From the NCBI RefSeq assembly GCF_014199205.1, contig NZ_JACIJD010000022.1, positions 1 through 64,000 of the forward strand: a DNA stretch of 64,000 nucleotides. The letters run 5' to 3'. The DNA comes from Muricoccus pecuniae. GTDB lineage: Bacteria; Pseudomonadota; Alphaproteobacteria; Acetobacterales; Acetobacteraceae. Position 1 is the stretch's first letter. Every line of letters starts with the position of its first letter. Positions 29,719 through 38,166 of the stretch are shown here, piece after piece. The notes under the pieces are model-generated. The model was not told where the DNA came from and ran no database searches. It saw nothing but the letters and a program-made list of their open reading frames with translations. The translations under genes were made by a program, and so were the position numbers.

Positions 29719-29723
29719 GCGCG

Positions 29724-30485
29724 CTAGTCCCCGGAACTGCCGGGTTGGGGCATCTCGCAGGAGGGATGGACCTCGATCGAGGTGCTGAGGACGCCCACCA
29801 CCGTGCCGTCCGCCGCGCGGAGCGGCGCCTTCGTGGTCAGAAGCATCGACCGGTCCTCGGCCACCTCCCAGAAGGAGGCGATGCCCTGGCCGGCATCGAG
29901 CACGGCGCGGTCCTTGGAAAGGCTGAGCGCCGCCCGCCTCGCATCCAGGACCTGGGAGACGCCCTGTCCCACCAGGTCGGCCGCGGGCCGCCCGAGGTGC
30001 TGCGCCATGCGGGTGTTCACGAAGAGGAACCGCCCCTCGCGATCCGTCGCGGCGACGAGCGCCGGCAAGTCGTCGATGACCGGGTCCGGCACGGGCCTCG
30101 GAAGCGCGGCGGGCTGCAGGGCCAGCAGGTTGCGCGACCGGGCCACGAACTCGAAGTGGTCCACGGGGCTCTGCAGGAAGTCGGTCGCGCCGGCCTCCAT
30201 CGCCGCCTGGCGGAAGCCGCGGTCGTCATGGGCGGTGACGACCAGCACCGGGACGGTGGCGCCGGTGCGCAGGGCCCGGAGCCGCCGCGTGAACTCCGCC
30301 GCGTTCATCTCCGGCATCGAGTAGTCGGTGATGATGAGGTCGACGCTGTTGCTCTCCAGCCATTCGAGCGCGTCGAGCGGGTTGGCGAAGCTCTCCACCG
30401 TCACCTCGTCCGCGATGAGCGCCGCCAGCCGCGCGAAGATCGCACGGTTGGTCGCTCGGTCGTCGAGGATGAGGATCAGGGGCAT
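29724..30485 (-). CDS. Response regulator, RpfG-like receiver with PAS output
   Basis: A 253-residue protein. Residues 1-125 are a receiver resembling that of RpfG (ILILDDRATNR, TDYSMPEMNAAEFTRRLRAL, EAGATDFLQSPVDHFEF), with the phosphoacceptor Asp54. The conserved receiver Lys is replaced by Ser in LQSPVDH. Residues ~136-240 form a PAS domain (VAATDREGRFLFVNTRMAQHLGR) instead of the HD-GYP phosphodiesterase found in RpfG. There is no HD, GYP, GGDEF, EAL or DNA-binding motif, so any output must go through a partner protein. It lies between two kinase genes in the same operon, 22 bases after one and 5 bases before the other. Confidence 0.82.
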   Translation of the reverse strand: MPLILILDDRATNRAIFARLAALIADEVTVESFANPLDALEWLESNSVDLIITDYSMPEMNAAEFTRRLRALRTGATVPVLVVTAHDDRGFRQAAMEAGATDFLQSPVDHFEFVARSRNLLALQPAALPRPVPDPVIDDLPALVAATDREGRFLFVNTRMAQHLGRPAADLVGQGVSQVLDARRAALSLSKDRAVLDAGQGIASFWEVAEDRSMLLTTKAPLRAADGTVVGVLSTSIEVHPSCEMPQPGSSGD

Positions 30486-30507
30486 GACGCTCGCTTCTGT
30501 GCCATAA

Positions 30508-32112
30508 CTAGGGCTGCGCCGTGCTGGGTAGCGGGATGTCGATGCGGCAGTCGAGCCCCGTTTCCAGCCATTGCTGGGCGAGACTGCCGCCGAGCTGGCT
30601 CCGCACCGTGGTCTGGAGGACGCGCGTGCCGAAGCCGGAATGGGCGGGGTTGGCGAGCGGGGAGGGGCCGCCCGTCTCCTGCCAGTGCAGTGCCAGTCTG
30701 CGGCCGGTGCCGTAGGTCACCGCCCATTCGATGCGCACCACCCCGCCCAGCACGGACAGGGCGCCATGCTTCACCGCATTGGTCGCCAGCTCATGCACCG
30801 CCATCGAGAGGGGCTGGGCGACGACGGGCGGCACCATCACCGTCGGGCCGGAGATCACCGCCGTGGGGCCCAGGCCCTCGGCCGCGAGGAAAGGGGCCAG
30901 CTCGCCCTCGAGCAGCGTGCGGAGATCGGCGCCGGACCAGCCACTCTGGGTCAGCAGGGTCTGCGCGCGGGCCAGGGCAGCGACCCTGCCCTCAACCGTC
31001 CGCACATAGGTTTCCTGGTCGGGCGCGCGCGTCAGGCGGAGGATGGCCTGCACGACGGTCAGGGCGTTCTTCGCGCGATGGTCGACCTCGCGGATCAGGA
31101 GCGTCTGGCGTATCTCGGAATCCTTGCGGGCCGTGGTGTCCACATGCATCCCGACGATCGCGCCGCGGCTGCCCACATGGCCCGGCATGCGCCGGCCGCG
31201 GCCATAGAGCCAGCGCGTCTCCTCCCCGGCATCGCGGCCACGGCGACGGATCCGGAACTCTGCCTCGTACTCGCCGGTCTCCTCCGCGCGGGCGAGGGCG
31301 GCGCGGAGCGAGGCCTGGTCCTCGGGCACGGCCAGGGCGACGAGGCTCTCCACCGTAGGGCGCTTCCCGGCATCCGGGCTCGTGCCGAAGAGGGCGTGCT
31401 GCTCGGGTGACCAGTCCTGCTCCTCCGTGCCCGGGGGCCACTCGAAAGTCCCGATCTCCGCCACTTCCTGCGCGAGGCGCAGTCGCCCCTCCGAGGCGCG
31501 CAGCTCCTCCTCCGCAGCCTTCAGGGCCGAGGCCTCGGTGCTCGCCTCCACGACAAGGATCTCGGTGCCGTCGCTGCGCAGGTCCCAACTCGTGGCAACG
31601 GTGGTCTGCACCCCGTCGGGCCGGCGGTGGCGCAGCTCGCCGTGCCAGTGCCCGGCCCGCATCAGCTCGGCCATCGCGGAACGGCGGCCGCCATCCATGA
31701 AGCGCGTGCCGAGCAGCTCGTGGGACACGCGGCCCACCGCCTCGGCCGCCGAGTAGCCGAACAGGCGCTCGGCTCCCGGCGACCAGTAGCGGATCACGCC
31801 CTCTGGGGTGCGGATGAGGACGGCGGCGAGGTCGAGCGCCATGCGCTCGGAGGGGCTGGGCTGCGCCTGCCCCCCTTTGGTGCGCGCGCCACCGAAGAGG
31901 CCGGTGCCCAGAACCAGGCCGGCTGCCAAGCCGAGCAGGGCAGCGGGGACCAGTACGGCGGAGACGAAGAAGCCCAGCGCTGCCAGGGCCAGGGCCAGGC
32001 CGAGGACTAGGACCATGGGCGCCTGGGGGCGCAGTGCTGGCAGGAGCCTGCGCCCGCGTATCAGATCGGGCTGAGGGGCTGCCGGTACCATCTCCTTAAC
32101 TGCCTGGCGCAT
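30508..32112 (-). CDS. Membrane-linked PAS/HWE-family sensor histidine kinase
   Basis: From ATG 32112 the protein has two close hydrophobic helices (about residues 32-75), a PAS domain (ALDLAAVLIRTPEGVIRYWSPG, FGYSAAEAVGR), a second PAS-like domain (LRLAQEVAEIGTFEWPPG), then the HWE/HisKA_2 kinase core with EVDHRAKNALTVVQAIL and AVHELATNAVKHGALS. GFGTRVLQ replaces the classic G2 box, as usual in this family. GGAGG lies about 12 bases before ATG 32112; a longer open frame starts at 32208. It is the first gene of the operon with the receiver-PAS and hybrid kinase genes. Its natural partner may have been the broken receiver gene beside it. Confidence 0.85.
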   Translation of the reverse strand: MRQAVKEMVPAAPQPDLIRGRRLLPALRPQAPMVLVLGLALALAALGFFVSAVLVPAALLGLAAGLVLGTGLFGGARTKGGQAQPSPSERMALDLAAVLIRTPEGVIRYWSPGAERLFGYSAAEAVGRVSHELLGTRFMDGGRRSAMAELMRAGHWHGELRHRRPDGVQTTVATSWDLRSDGTEILVVEASTEASALKAAEEELRASEGRLRLAQEVAEIGTFEWPPGTEEQDWSPEQHALFGTSPDAGKRPTVESLVALAVPEDQASLRAALARAEETGEYEAEFRIRRRGRDAGEETRWLYGRGRRMPGHVGSRGAIVGMHVDTTARKDSEIRQTLLIREVDHRAKNALTVVQAILRLTRAPDQETYVRTVEGRVAALARAQTLLTQSGWSGADLRTLLEGELAPFLAAEGLGPTAVISGPTVMVPPVVAQPLSMAVHELATNAVKHGALSVLGGVVRIEWAVTYGTGRRLALHWQETGGPSPLANPAHSGFGTRVLQTTVRSQLGGSLAQQWLETGLDCRIDIPLPSTAQP

Positions 32113-32391
32113 ACGAGGGATGAGCCTCCAAGACAGCCCCGCAGGCTGCCGGGGAGGCGTGACGACGAGCGATGCTGGTCGCAGGAAGGAACGCGCCCCG
32201 CATGCCAATGCCCTCCTTGCACGAAGCCGCCGGGGGAATGTTCACATCGCGTCACAAGTAGACAGGCTTCTGCGTTGAAGATCACAAAGTCGTGCATAAA
32301 ATGCAAGTAAATCCGCCACTGTTTTCAATACAGCCCTGCATCGCTGCATTTCTGTAGCCAGGGGTAACGACGGGCGGCGGCGTCTTTCCAC

Positions 32392-32786
32392 GTGCCTCCC
32401 GTGACCCGCGGGATCCGGCGTTTCCTGCGCCGCCCTCCGATGGTGGAGGATGAGTTCCTCATTGCCGAGGTCATGGAGGAGTGGCTGAGCGGAGCGGGTG
32501 CGGAGCTTATCGGACCCGTGCCCAGCGTTGAGCGGGCACCGCGAACTCATCGAGGAGCCGTGAAGGCCGCTGGATGTGGATCTCGGTCGTGGCGAAACCG
32601 CCTACCTCCATCGCTGACAGGCTGAACGAGCACGGTTTGCCCCACCTGTTCGCGGCCGGGGATGGGCGCATTGTCGGTGATCCCGAGCACCTGAAGCGCC
32701 TGCGTCTCGAGAAGCCCGTGACGAGACAGAGCTTGGTCAGTGCAGCCGAGAGGCTCGTGACTGGCTCTCCGGCGCGCTCGGATTGA
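32392..32786 (+). pseudogene. Single-domain response regulator, frameshifted
   Basis: MVEDEFLIAEVMEEWLSGAG (from ~32438) is the start of a receiver domain. LDVDLGRGETAY (~32569-32606) carries the phosphoacceptor Asp in another frame after an in-frame stop, and IADRLNEHGLPHLFAAGDG with RLEKPVTRQSLVSAAERLV is in a third frame. At least two lesions therefore split one ~120-residue receiver. Stand-alone receivers of this type commonly work with HWE kinases, and this one is divergent from such a kinase. It is very probably non-functional. Confidence 0.75.
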
Positions 32787-33097
32787 GGAGAGTGGGCTGT
32801 GAAGGAGAGGTGAGCACCACCACCGGGGCTAGCGTCATGCAGGCCGGGCTCTCGTCGTTCCAGGTGGAGCGAGTTTCCTGATTAGAACCCTCGGGACTGC
32901 GGTGGCTGCTTGCGGGAATCGCAAGCAGGCTGCGCAACGGCCTAGGTGGGTACAGAGCCGTCATGGCCGGGTGTGGCTGAGAGCGGATTGGCGGCTCTTG
33001 AGCGACAAGCGCGGAGATCTGCCGTTTTCTTCGCTTTCCCGTGCCCGCTCTGCAATCCTATCGGAAACGACAGAGCTTGTCGGAATGAGGAGGGATC
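32787..33097. other. Intergenic region upstream of glycosidase gene
   Basis: I see no gene in these 311 bases. The last bases (GAGGAGGG before 33098) are the ribosome-binding site of the GH1-like gene. GC content is a little lower than in the core. Confidence 0.35.
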
Positions 33098-34366
33098 ATG
33101 TCCACACGTCCGGCTCTCCCCCAACAGCCATGTTTTGGCCCTTCAGTGCCGTTCTTCATGTTTGCAACCGGCATAGAGAGCAGCATCCCCACGGTAAACG
33201 GACGACGGGTCGACCAAATGGCTGCCAGCGGGCATACGCGTCGCTGGGCTGAGGACTTTTCGCTGGTGAAGGAACTCGGCTGCGGCTTCCTGCGCTACGG
33301 ACCACCCCTACACACCACGTGGCTCGGCGAAGGGCGATACGACTGGACTTTCGCGGACGAGACCCTCGCCGCCCTGAGAGAGCAGGGCACCTACCCGATC
33401 GTGGACCTCTGCCATTTCGGGGTGCCTGACTGGCTTGGCAACTTCCAGAACCCTGACTTCCCACGATTGTTCGCGGGCTACGCAGAAGCTTTCGCCAGGC
33501 GCTTCCCCTGGGTGCAGCTCTACACGCCCGTGAACGAGATGTATGTCTGTGCCCTGTTCTCTGGCCGCTATGGATGGTGGAACGAGCAGCTGAGCAGCGA
33601 GCTTGGCTTCGTGACCGCCATGAAGCACCTTGTGGGAGCCAATCTCGCGGCCATGAGGGCCATCCTTACCGTGCGGGCTGACGCGATCTTCATCCAGAGC
33701 GAGTCCACGGAGCAATACCACGCGGCATCGCCTGCGGCCTGGGCCGAAGCCCGCCATCGCAACGCCGAGCGCTTCCTGTCCTTGGACCTGAACTACGGGC
33801 ATGCCGTGGACGCCCCGATGTACGAGTACCTGATGGACAACGGGATGACGCGCCAGGAGTATGCGGCTTTTCGGAGCACCGATCTTAAGCGGCACTGTGT
33901 CCTCGGGACCGACTACTATCAAACCAACGAACATCTGGTTCTGGATGATGGAAGCACCCGTGCATCCGGAGAGGTCTACGGCTACGCGACGATCATCCAG
34001 CAATATTACAGCCGCTATCACCTTCCTCTCATGCACACCGAAACCAACCTTGTGGACGCCCCCGAAAGCGACTCCACGGACTGGCTTTGGAAGCAGTGGG
34101 CCAACTTGCTCCTGCTTTGGGAAACTCCCATCCCGGTACTGGGCTTCACCTGGTATTCTTTGACTGACCAAATCGACTGGGACAGGGCCTTGCGGGAGCA
34201 TTCCGGTCACGTGCATCCGGTCGGGCTCTACGACCTCGATCGTAAGCCAAGACGTGTCGGCAAAGCATTCAAGCGCCTGATCGAGCAATGGAGCGAGGTG
34301 CTCCCTGCCCGGAGCCTTTGCCTGCGACTTCCTCTTGCTCCATTGCACCCGGCTCAGGAGCGATAG
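33098..34366 (+). CDS. Glycoside hydrolase family 1-like protein
   Basis: A 422-residue cytoplasmic protein with a TIM-barrel glycosidase pattern: the acid/base motif is TPVNEMYV (family usual TxNEP) near residue 147, and the likely nucleophile Glu is in MHTETNLV near 313. FTWYSLTDQIDW and VGLYDLDRKPRRVG near the C-terminus match the GH1 WS(L/F)xDxxEW and YV(D/Y) regions loosely, so the family assignment is good but divergent. AGGAGG precedes the ATG. It converges with a sugar-dehydrogenase-like gene, so a role in hydrolysing a plant or cell-wall glycoside before oxidation is possible. Confidence 0.75.
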   Translation: MSTRPALPQQPCFGPSVPFFMFATGIESSIPTVNGRRVDQMAASGHTRRWAEDFSLVKELGCGFLRYGPPLHTTWLGEGRYDWTFADETLAALREQGTYPIVDLCHFGVPDWLGNFQNPDFPRLFAGYAEAFARRFPWVQLYTPVNEMYVCALFSGRYGWWNEQLSSELGFVTAMKHLVGANLAAMRAILTVRADAIFIQSESTEQYHAASPAAWAEARHRNAERFLSLDLNYGHAVDAPMYEYLMDNGMTRQEYAAFRSTDLKRHCVLGTDYYQTNEHLVLDDGSTRASGEVYGYATIIQQYYSRYHLPLMHTETNLVDAPESDSTDWLWKQWANLLLLWETPIPVLGFTWYSLTDQIDWDRALREHSGHVHPVGLYDLDRKPRRVGKAFKRLIEQWSEVLPARSLCLRLPLAPLHPAQER

Positions 34367-34581
34367 AGGCAACCGTCCGCTCATGGCAGGAGTGAGAGAA
34401 GCGTCGGCTCCTCGCTCATGAACGTCCTCGCCGCTGACGTCGGACGACACAATAAGCATGTCTGCTTCGGGGCATGATGGCGGTGCCTGACATCGTCCGC
34501 TGGCCCAATCGATGGCCACGACATGGCTCGGAACGGTCTGCTTCCGGGGCCGGGCAAACCCTGCGACAAAATCCTGGCGCC

Positions 34582-35538
34582 TCAGATGGCGTCCATCGTG
34601 CGCTCTACCTCGGCTGCTGCAGTGGCATCCTCGACCAAGCGCATTTCCTGCGTGCTGATCGAGGATTCGTTGCGCTCCAGCGCATCGTGGAACGCGCGAT
34701 ACACGCCGGCATACTCGGCGTCCTCCCCGCCGGTAACCACGGCCGCACCGTCCACGAGCAGCGTACGTACGCCTCGTAGCAGCAGCGCCTCCGTGCGCCC
34801 GTCCTGGTCCACGCTGTCGATCGAGATGTCCCAGACATCCTCGCCGCCCCTACGCCACTCGAATACGGCCTGGCCATCGCCGCCTTGCCATGTGAGGCGC
34901 ATGTCCACGAAGGCCGGCGTCTCCGCGCCCGGGGGAACGCGGAATCTTGCCCGCTGGACATGGAAGGGAAGGCCCGGCAGCACATGGCAGAGGATAGAGA
35001 GCGCATTTATCCCGGGATCGAACACCCCGAGGCCTCCGGCGCGCCAGGGCCAAGTCTGGCCAGCGTGCCATCGGTGGAAATCCTCGCGCCATTCGATGGC
35101 GATGCGGCGGGGCGGCAGCCGGCCGGCCAGCCTCTCTCGCAGCCGTTCGACAGCTTCATTGTGTCGCGCGTGGTAGGAGGTGACGAGAACGCGGCCTTGT
35201 TTGGTAGCGATGGCCGCGAGTTCCTCGAGTTCGGCGAGGGTCGTGGTGGGCGGTTTCTCGAGCAGGACGTGGCGGCCGGCAAGCAGCGCGTCCCTAGCCA
35301 CCCCGAAATGGGTGCCGGTCGGCGAGGCAATGGAGACGGCAGCCAGCGCCGGCTCACCGTCCAGCATGGCGCAGTGATCAGGGTAATGTCGAAGCCCGGT
35401 GCCGAGACCCTGACGCGGGTCCGCAGTGGCGACCAGGCGGAGCCCCGTATCGTTTGCCGGGCCGAGCAGGAAGGGGCCATGCTGAGTGCGTGTGATCTCG
35501 CCACAGCCGACCAGCCCTATGTCGCGTTGCAGGACCAC
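34582..35538 (-). CDS. Gfo/Idh/MocA oxidoreductase, sugar 1-dehydrogenase type
   Basis: A 318-residue NAD(P)-dependent oxidoreductase. The Rossmann fold starts at once (IGLVGCGEITRTQHGP), EKPPTTTLAELEEL holds the conserved Lys-Pro, and WRAGGLGVFDPGINAL supplies the Asp/His-region motif. The overall pattern resembles bacterial D-galactose/L-arabinose 1-dehydrogenases, which make lactones, but the exact sugar is uncertain. It starts at GTG 35538 with GAGGAGA upstream. Confidence 0.82.
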   Translation of the reverse strand: MVLQRDIGLVGCGEITRTQHGPFLLGPANDTGLRLVATADPRQGLGTGLRHYPDHCAMLDGEPALAAVSIASPTGTHFGVARDALLAGRHVLLEKPPTTTLAELEELAAIATKQGRVLVTSYHARHNEAVERLRERLAGRLPPRRIAIEWREDFHRWHAGQTWPWRAGGLGVFDPGINALSILCHVLPGLPFHVQRARFRVPPGAETPAFVDMRLTWQGGDGQAVFEWRRGGEDVWDISIDSVDQDGRTEALLLRGVRTLLVDGAAVVTGGEDAEYAGVYRAFHDALERNESSISTQEMRLVEDATAAAEVERTMDAI

Positions 35539-35574
35539 CCGATCTGTCTCCTCTCACGGCCACGCGAGACTGTT

Positions 35575-35607
35575 GCGCACCCGAAGACGACAACGTGTCG
35601 TGTGCGC
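35575..35607. promoter_or_regulatory. Interrupted inverted repeat upstream of sugar dehydrogenase
   Basis: GCGCAC and ACGACA (separated by six bases) pair with TGTCGT and GTGCGC around a 3-base loop. It sits 37 bases upstream of the GTG start of the minus-strand dehydrogenase, where an operator or a leader hairpin would lie. Confidence 0.35.
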
Positions 35608-35900
35608 CTTCGTTCCGCCGGCCCGGCAGATCCCTCGGGGGATCGGCAGTTCAGGGCGCGAGGCGGCATCTGGGCTTTGGCGCAGCGCTGAAGACCTTTC
35701 GGCTCGTCGTGTGGGCTGCGCAGGTCCCGAGCACCGTGTCGGGCGATCCTAATGGCTAAGCCTGGCCGTTACCGGCCCGACCGCTTTCGGGGCAGCGGCT
35801 ATTGAGAGCGGACCCCATCCGAGAAAGCGGGACGTTCCGGGAAGAGCCTTGAAGCTTTTGTAATGGTCAAAGGCCGCGGTGGCCGCCCAGAGGGTGTTAC

Positions 35901-35920
35901 GGGCCTTGGGAGGCCCTCGT
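35901..35920 (+). terminator. Short stem-loop before transposase fragment
   Basis: GGGCCT, loop TGGG, AGGCCC, then TCGTTTT. Its shape suggests a terminator that shields the transposase from outside transcription. Confidence 0.35.
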
Positions 35921-35929
35921 TTTGGGTGA

Positions 35930-36430
35930 ATGCCCTTTCGCAAGCCGTACCCGTCCGATGTGTCCGATGAGGAATGGGCGCTGGTCGCGCCCTGCCTGAC
36001 GCTGCTGCCCGAGGATGCCGGGCAGCGTGAGCACCCGCTGCGCGAGGTGTTCAACGGCCTGCGCTATCTGGTTCGCTATGGCGTGGCCTGGCGAGCCATG
36101 CCTAACGATCTTCCGCCCTGGCACGCAGCCTATGACCAAGCCCAGCGCTGGTTGCGGGCAGGCTGCTTCGAGATGCTGGCCCAGAACCTCAGGGCGGTGC
36201 TTTGCCTTGCCGATCGCCGCCCTGAGGAACCCTCGGCCGCTGTGCTCGACAGCCGCACCCTGCGCTCCACGCCCGAGAGCGGCGCCAGAGCCGCCTGGGA
36301 CGGGCACAAGCGCGTCAGGGGCTCCAAGCTGCATCTGGCCGTCGACACGCTCGGCCACCTCCTGGCGCTGCACGTCACCCCCGCCAATGCTGATGATCGC
36401 TCGGTTGTCCTGCGCCCGCGACACGGCTGA
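35930..36430 (+). mobile_element. IS5-type transposase, C-terminally truncated
   Basis: The 166 residues match the N-terminal half of IS5-family (IS1031-like) transposases: YPSDVSDEEWALVAPCL, EVFNGLRYLVRYGVAWRAMP and LDSRTLRSTPESG with the first catalytic Asp, then GHKRVRGSKLHLAVDTLGHLL with the Lys region. The frame stops just after ANADDR, where the family would continue for about 100 residues with the second Asp and the Glu. It is therefore inactive by itself, either truncated or read through into unrelated sequence. Confidence 0.75.
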
Positions 36431-36621
36431 GCACAATTCGCGGAGGCGTTGTTCTCATGGCGGGTTCAGGGATCGAGCCTTCCGTCGCCCACCGCGTAGT
36501 GCTGTGATGGCTGGGCTCTGCCGCTTCCGGTGCGTTCGAGGGACAACATGCTCGGCAGGCGATCAAGAGAGTGGTCTGAGGCTGTTCTACCGATAAGCAC
36601 GCACTCAGAAGGAGGATTGTT

Positions 36622-38160
36622 TTGCCAGCCACGATGGTGCGCGCGCGCCACCTCATCACCCGCACGCTGGGCCGGCACCGCCACGAACAGCTCGACGACG
36701 CCGCCCTGGTCCAGGAGGACGGCGTGATCACCGAGATCGGGGCATTCGCCGACTTGAGGCAGCGTTTCCCGGATATGGCCGTGCTGGGGGATGGCGGGCA
36801 GGTGGTGCTGCCCGGCTTCGTCAATGCCCACCACCATGTCGGGCTGACGCCGGTTCAGCTTGGCAGCCCGGACATGCCGCTGGAACTGTGGTTCATCACC
36901 CGTCTGGTCTGCCGCAGCCCCGACTTGCGGCTGGACACGCTGTACTCCGCCTTCGAGATGCTGGCGACCGGAATTACCACCGTGCAGCACATCCATGGCT
37001 GGATCCCCGGCGGGCCGGTGGAGGTGGAGCGCGCCGCCGATACCGTGATCCGTGCCTATGAGGAAATCGGGCAGCGCGTCTCCTACTGTTTCGCGCTAAG
37101 GGACCAGAACCGCCTGACCTACCAATCGGATCAGGCCCTGCTGGACAGCCTTCCGGAAGGGCTGCGCGGCCCGCTCTCAAGCCACCTCGGGCGTTTCCGC
37201 CTGCGGCTGGAAGACAACTTCGACGTCTTCGCCGCACTTCGCGCGACCCATGCGGGCAAGGAGCGGGTACGAGTGCAGCTCGCCCCGGCCAACCTGCACT
37301 GGTGTTCGGACGCCATGCTCGCCCGTATCGCGGAGGTGAGCGCGGCCGGCAACGTGCCGATGCACATGCACCTCCTGGAGACGGCCTATCAGAAGGAGTA
37401 CGCCCGTCGGCGCGGTGGTGGGTCTGCGGTGGAGTACCTCGATCGCTTCGGTCTGCTGACGCACCACCTGACGATCGGCCACGGAACCTGGCTAAGCGAG
37501 GCCGACATCGACCGGCTGGCCGAGGCCGGCGCATGTGTCTGTCACAACTGCTCCTCCAACTTTCGCCTGCGCAGCGGCATCGCGCCGCTGAACCGGTTGG
37601 AGGCCCGAGGCATCGCCACTGCCATCGGCATCGATGAGGCCGGGATCAACGACGACCGCGACATGCTGCAGGAAATGCGCATGGTGCTTCGAGCCCACCG
37701 TACGCCGGGGATGGGGGACGAGGTACCGACGATGCAGCAGGTTCTGCGCATGGCTACAGCGGGTGGTGCCCGCACCACCGGTTTCGACGGCTGCATCGGC
37801 ACGCTGGAAGTGGGTCGGGCCGCCGACCTCGTGATGATCGATTGGCACCACTTGGCATGGCCCTTCCTGGACGTTGAGACCCCAGTGCTGGATGCTGCGA
37901 TACAGCGGGCCAAGTCTGGCAGTGTGCGCGCCACCATGGTGGCCGGGGAAGTCCTGTATCAGGACGGTCACTTCACTCGCCTGGACCGGGATTCGGTGCT
38001 GCGCGCGTTGCACGAGGACCTGTCTCGCGCCCTGGCCAACGACGAGGTGGAGCGGCGGGGGCTGGCGAAGGCGCTGCTCCCCCATGTTCGTCGCTTCTAT
38101 GAGGGGTACTGCGACTCCGCCGCGCATCGTCCTTTCGATCACCGCAACTCGGCGGTCTGA
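36622..38160 (+). CDS. Amidohydrolase (TrzN/SsnA-type, metal-dependent)
   Basis: A 512-residue zinc-type hydrolase of the amidohydrolase superfamily. Metal ligands are visible: NAHHHVG near residue 71, HMHLLETAYQKEYA near 250, IGHGTWLS near 289, and the Asp in AIGIDEAGIND near 337. The C-terminal RAADLVMIDW returns to the small beta-domain typical of cyclic deaminases and chlorohydrolases. The start is TTG 36622 with AAGGAGG at optimal distance. It stands just before the GntR gene and the ABC importer, so it likely hydrolyses or deaminates the imported nitrogenous compound. Confidence 0.85.
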   Translation: MPATMVRARHLITRTLGRHRHEQLDDAALVQEDGVITEIGAFADLRQRFPDMAVLGDGGQVVLPGFVNAHHHVGLTPVQLGSPDMPLELWFITRLVCRSPDLRLDTLYSAFEMLATGITTVQHIHGWIPGGPVEVERAADTVIRAYEEIGQRVSYCFALRDQNRLTYQSDQALLDSLPEGLRGPLSSHLGRFRLRLEDNFDVFAALRATHAGKERVRVQLAPANLHWCSDAMLARIAEVSAAGNVPMHMHLLETAYQKEYARRRGGGSAVEYLDRFGLLTHHLTIGHGTWLSEADIDRLAEAGACVCHNCSSNFRLRSGIAPLNRLEARGIATAIGIDEAGINDDRDMLQEMRMVLRAHRTPGMGDEVPTMQQVLRMATAGGARTTGFDGCIGTLEVGRAADLVMIDWHHLAWPFLDVETPVLDAAIQRAKSGSVRATMVAGEVLYQDGHFTRLDRDSVLRALHEDLSRALANDEVERRGLAKALLPHVRRFYEGYCDSAAHRPFDHRNSAV

Positions 38161-38166
38161 CACGCT

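Larger units (their letters stand above)
35539..35929. other. Intergenic region with two hairpins
   Basis: No gene is supported between the sugar dehydrogenase and the IS5-type fragment. The region holds the promoter side of the minus-strand dehydrogenase and probably the left end of the insertion sequence, whose terminal repeat I could not define. Confidence 0.35.
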
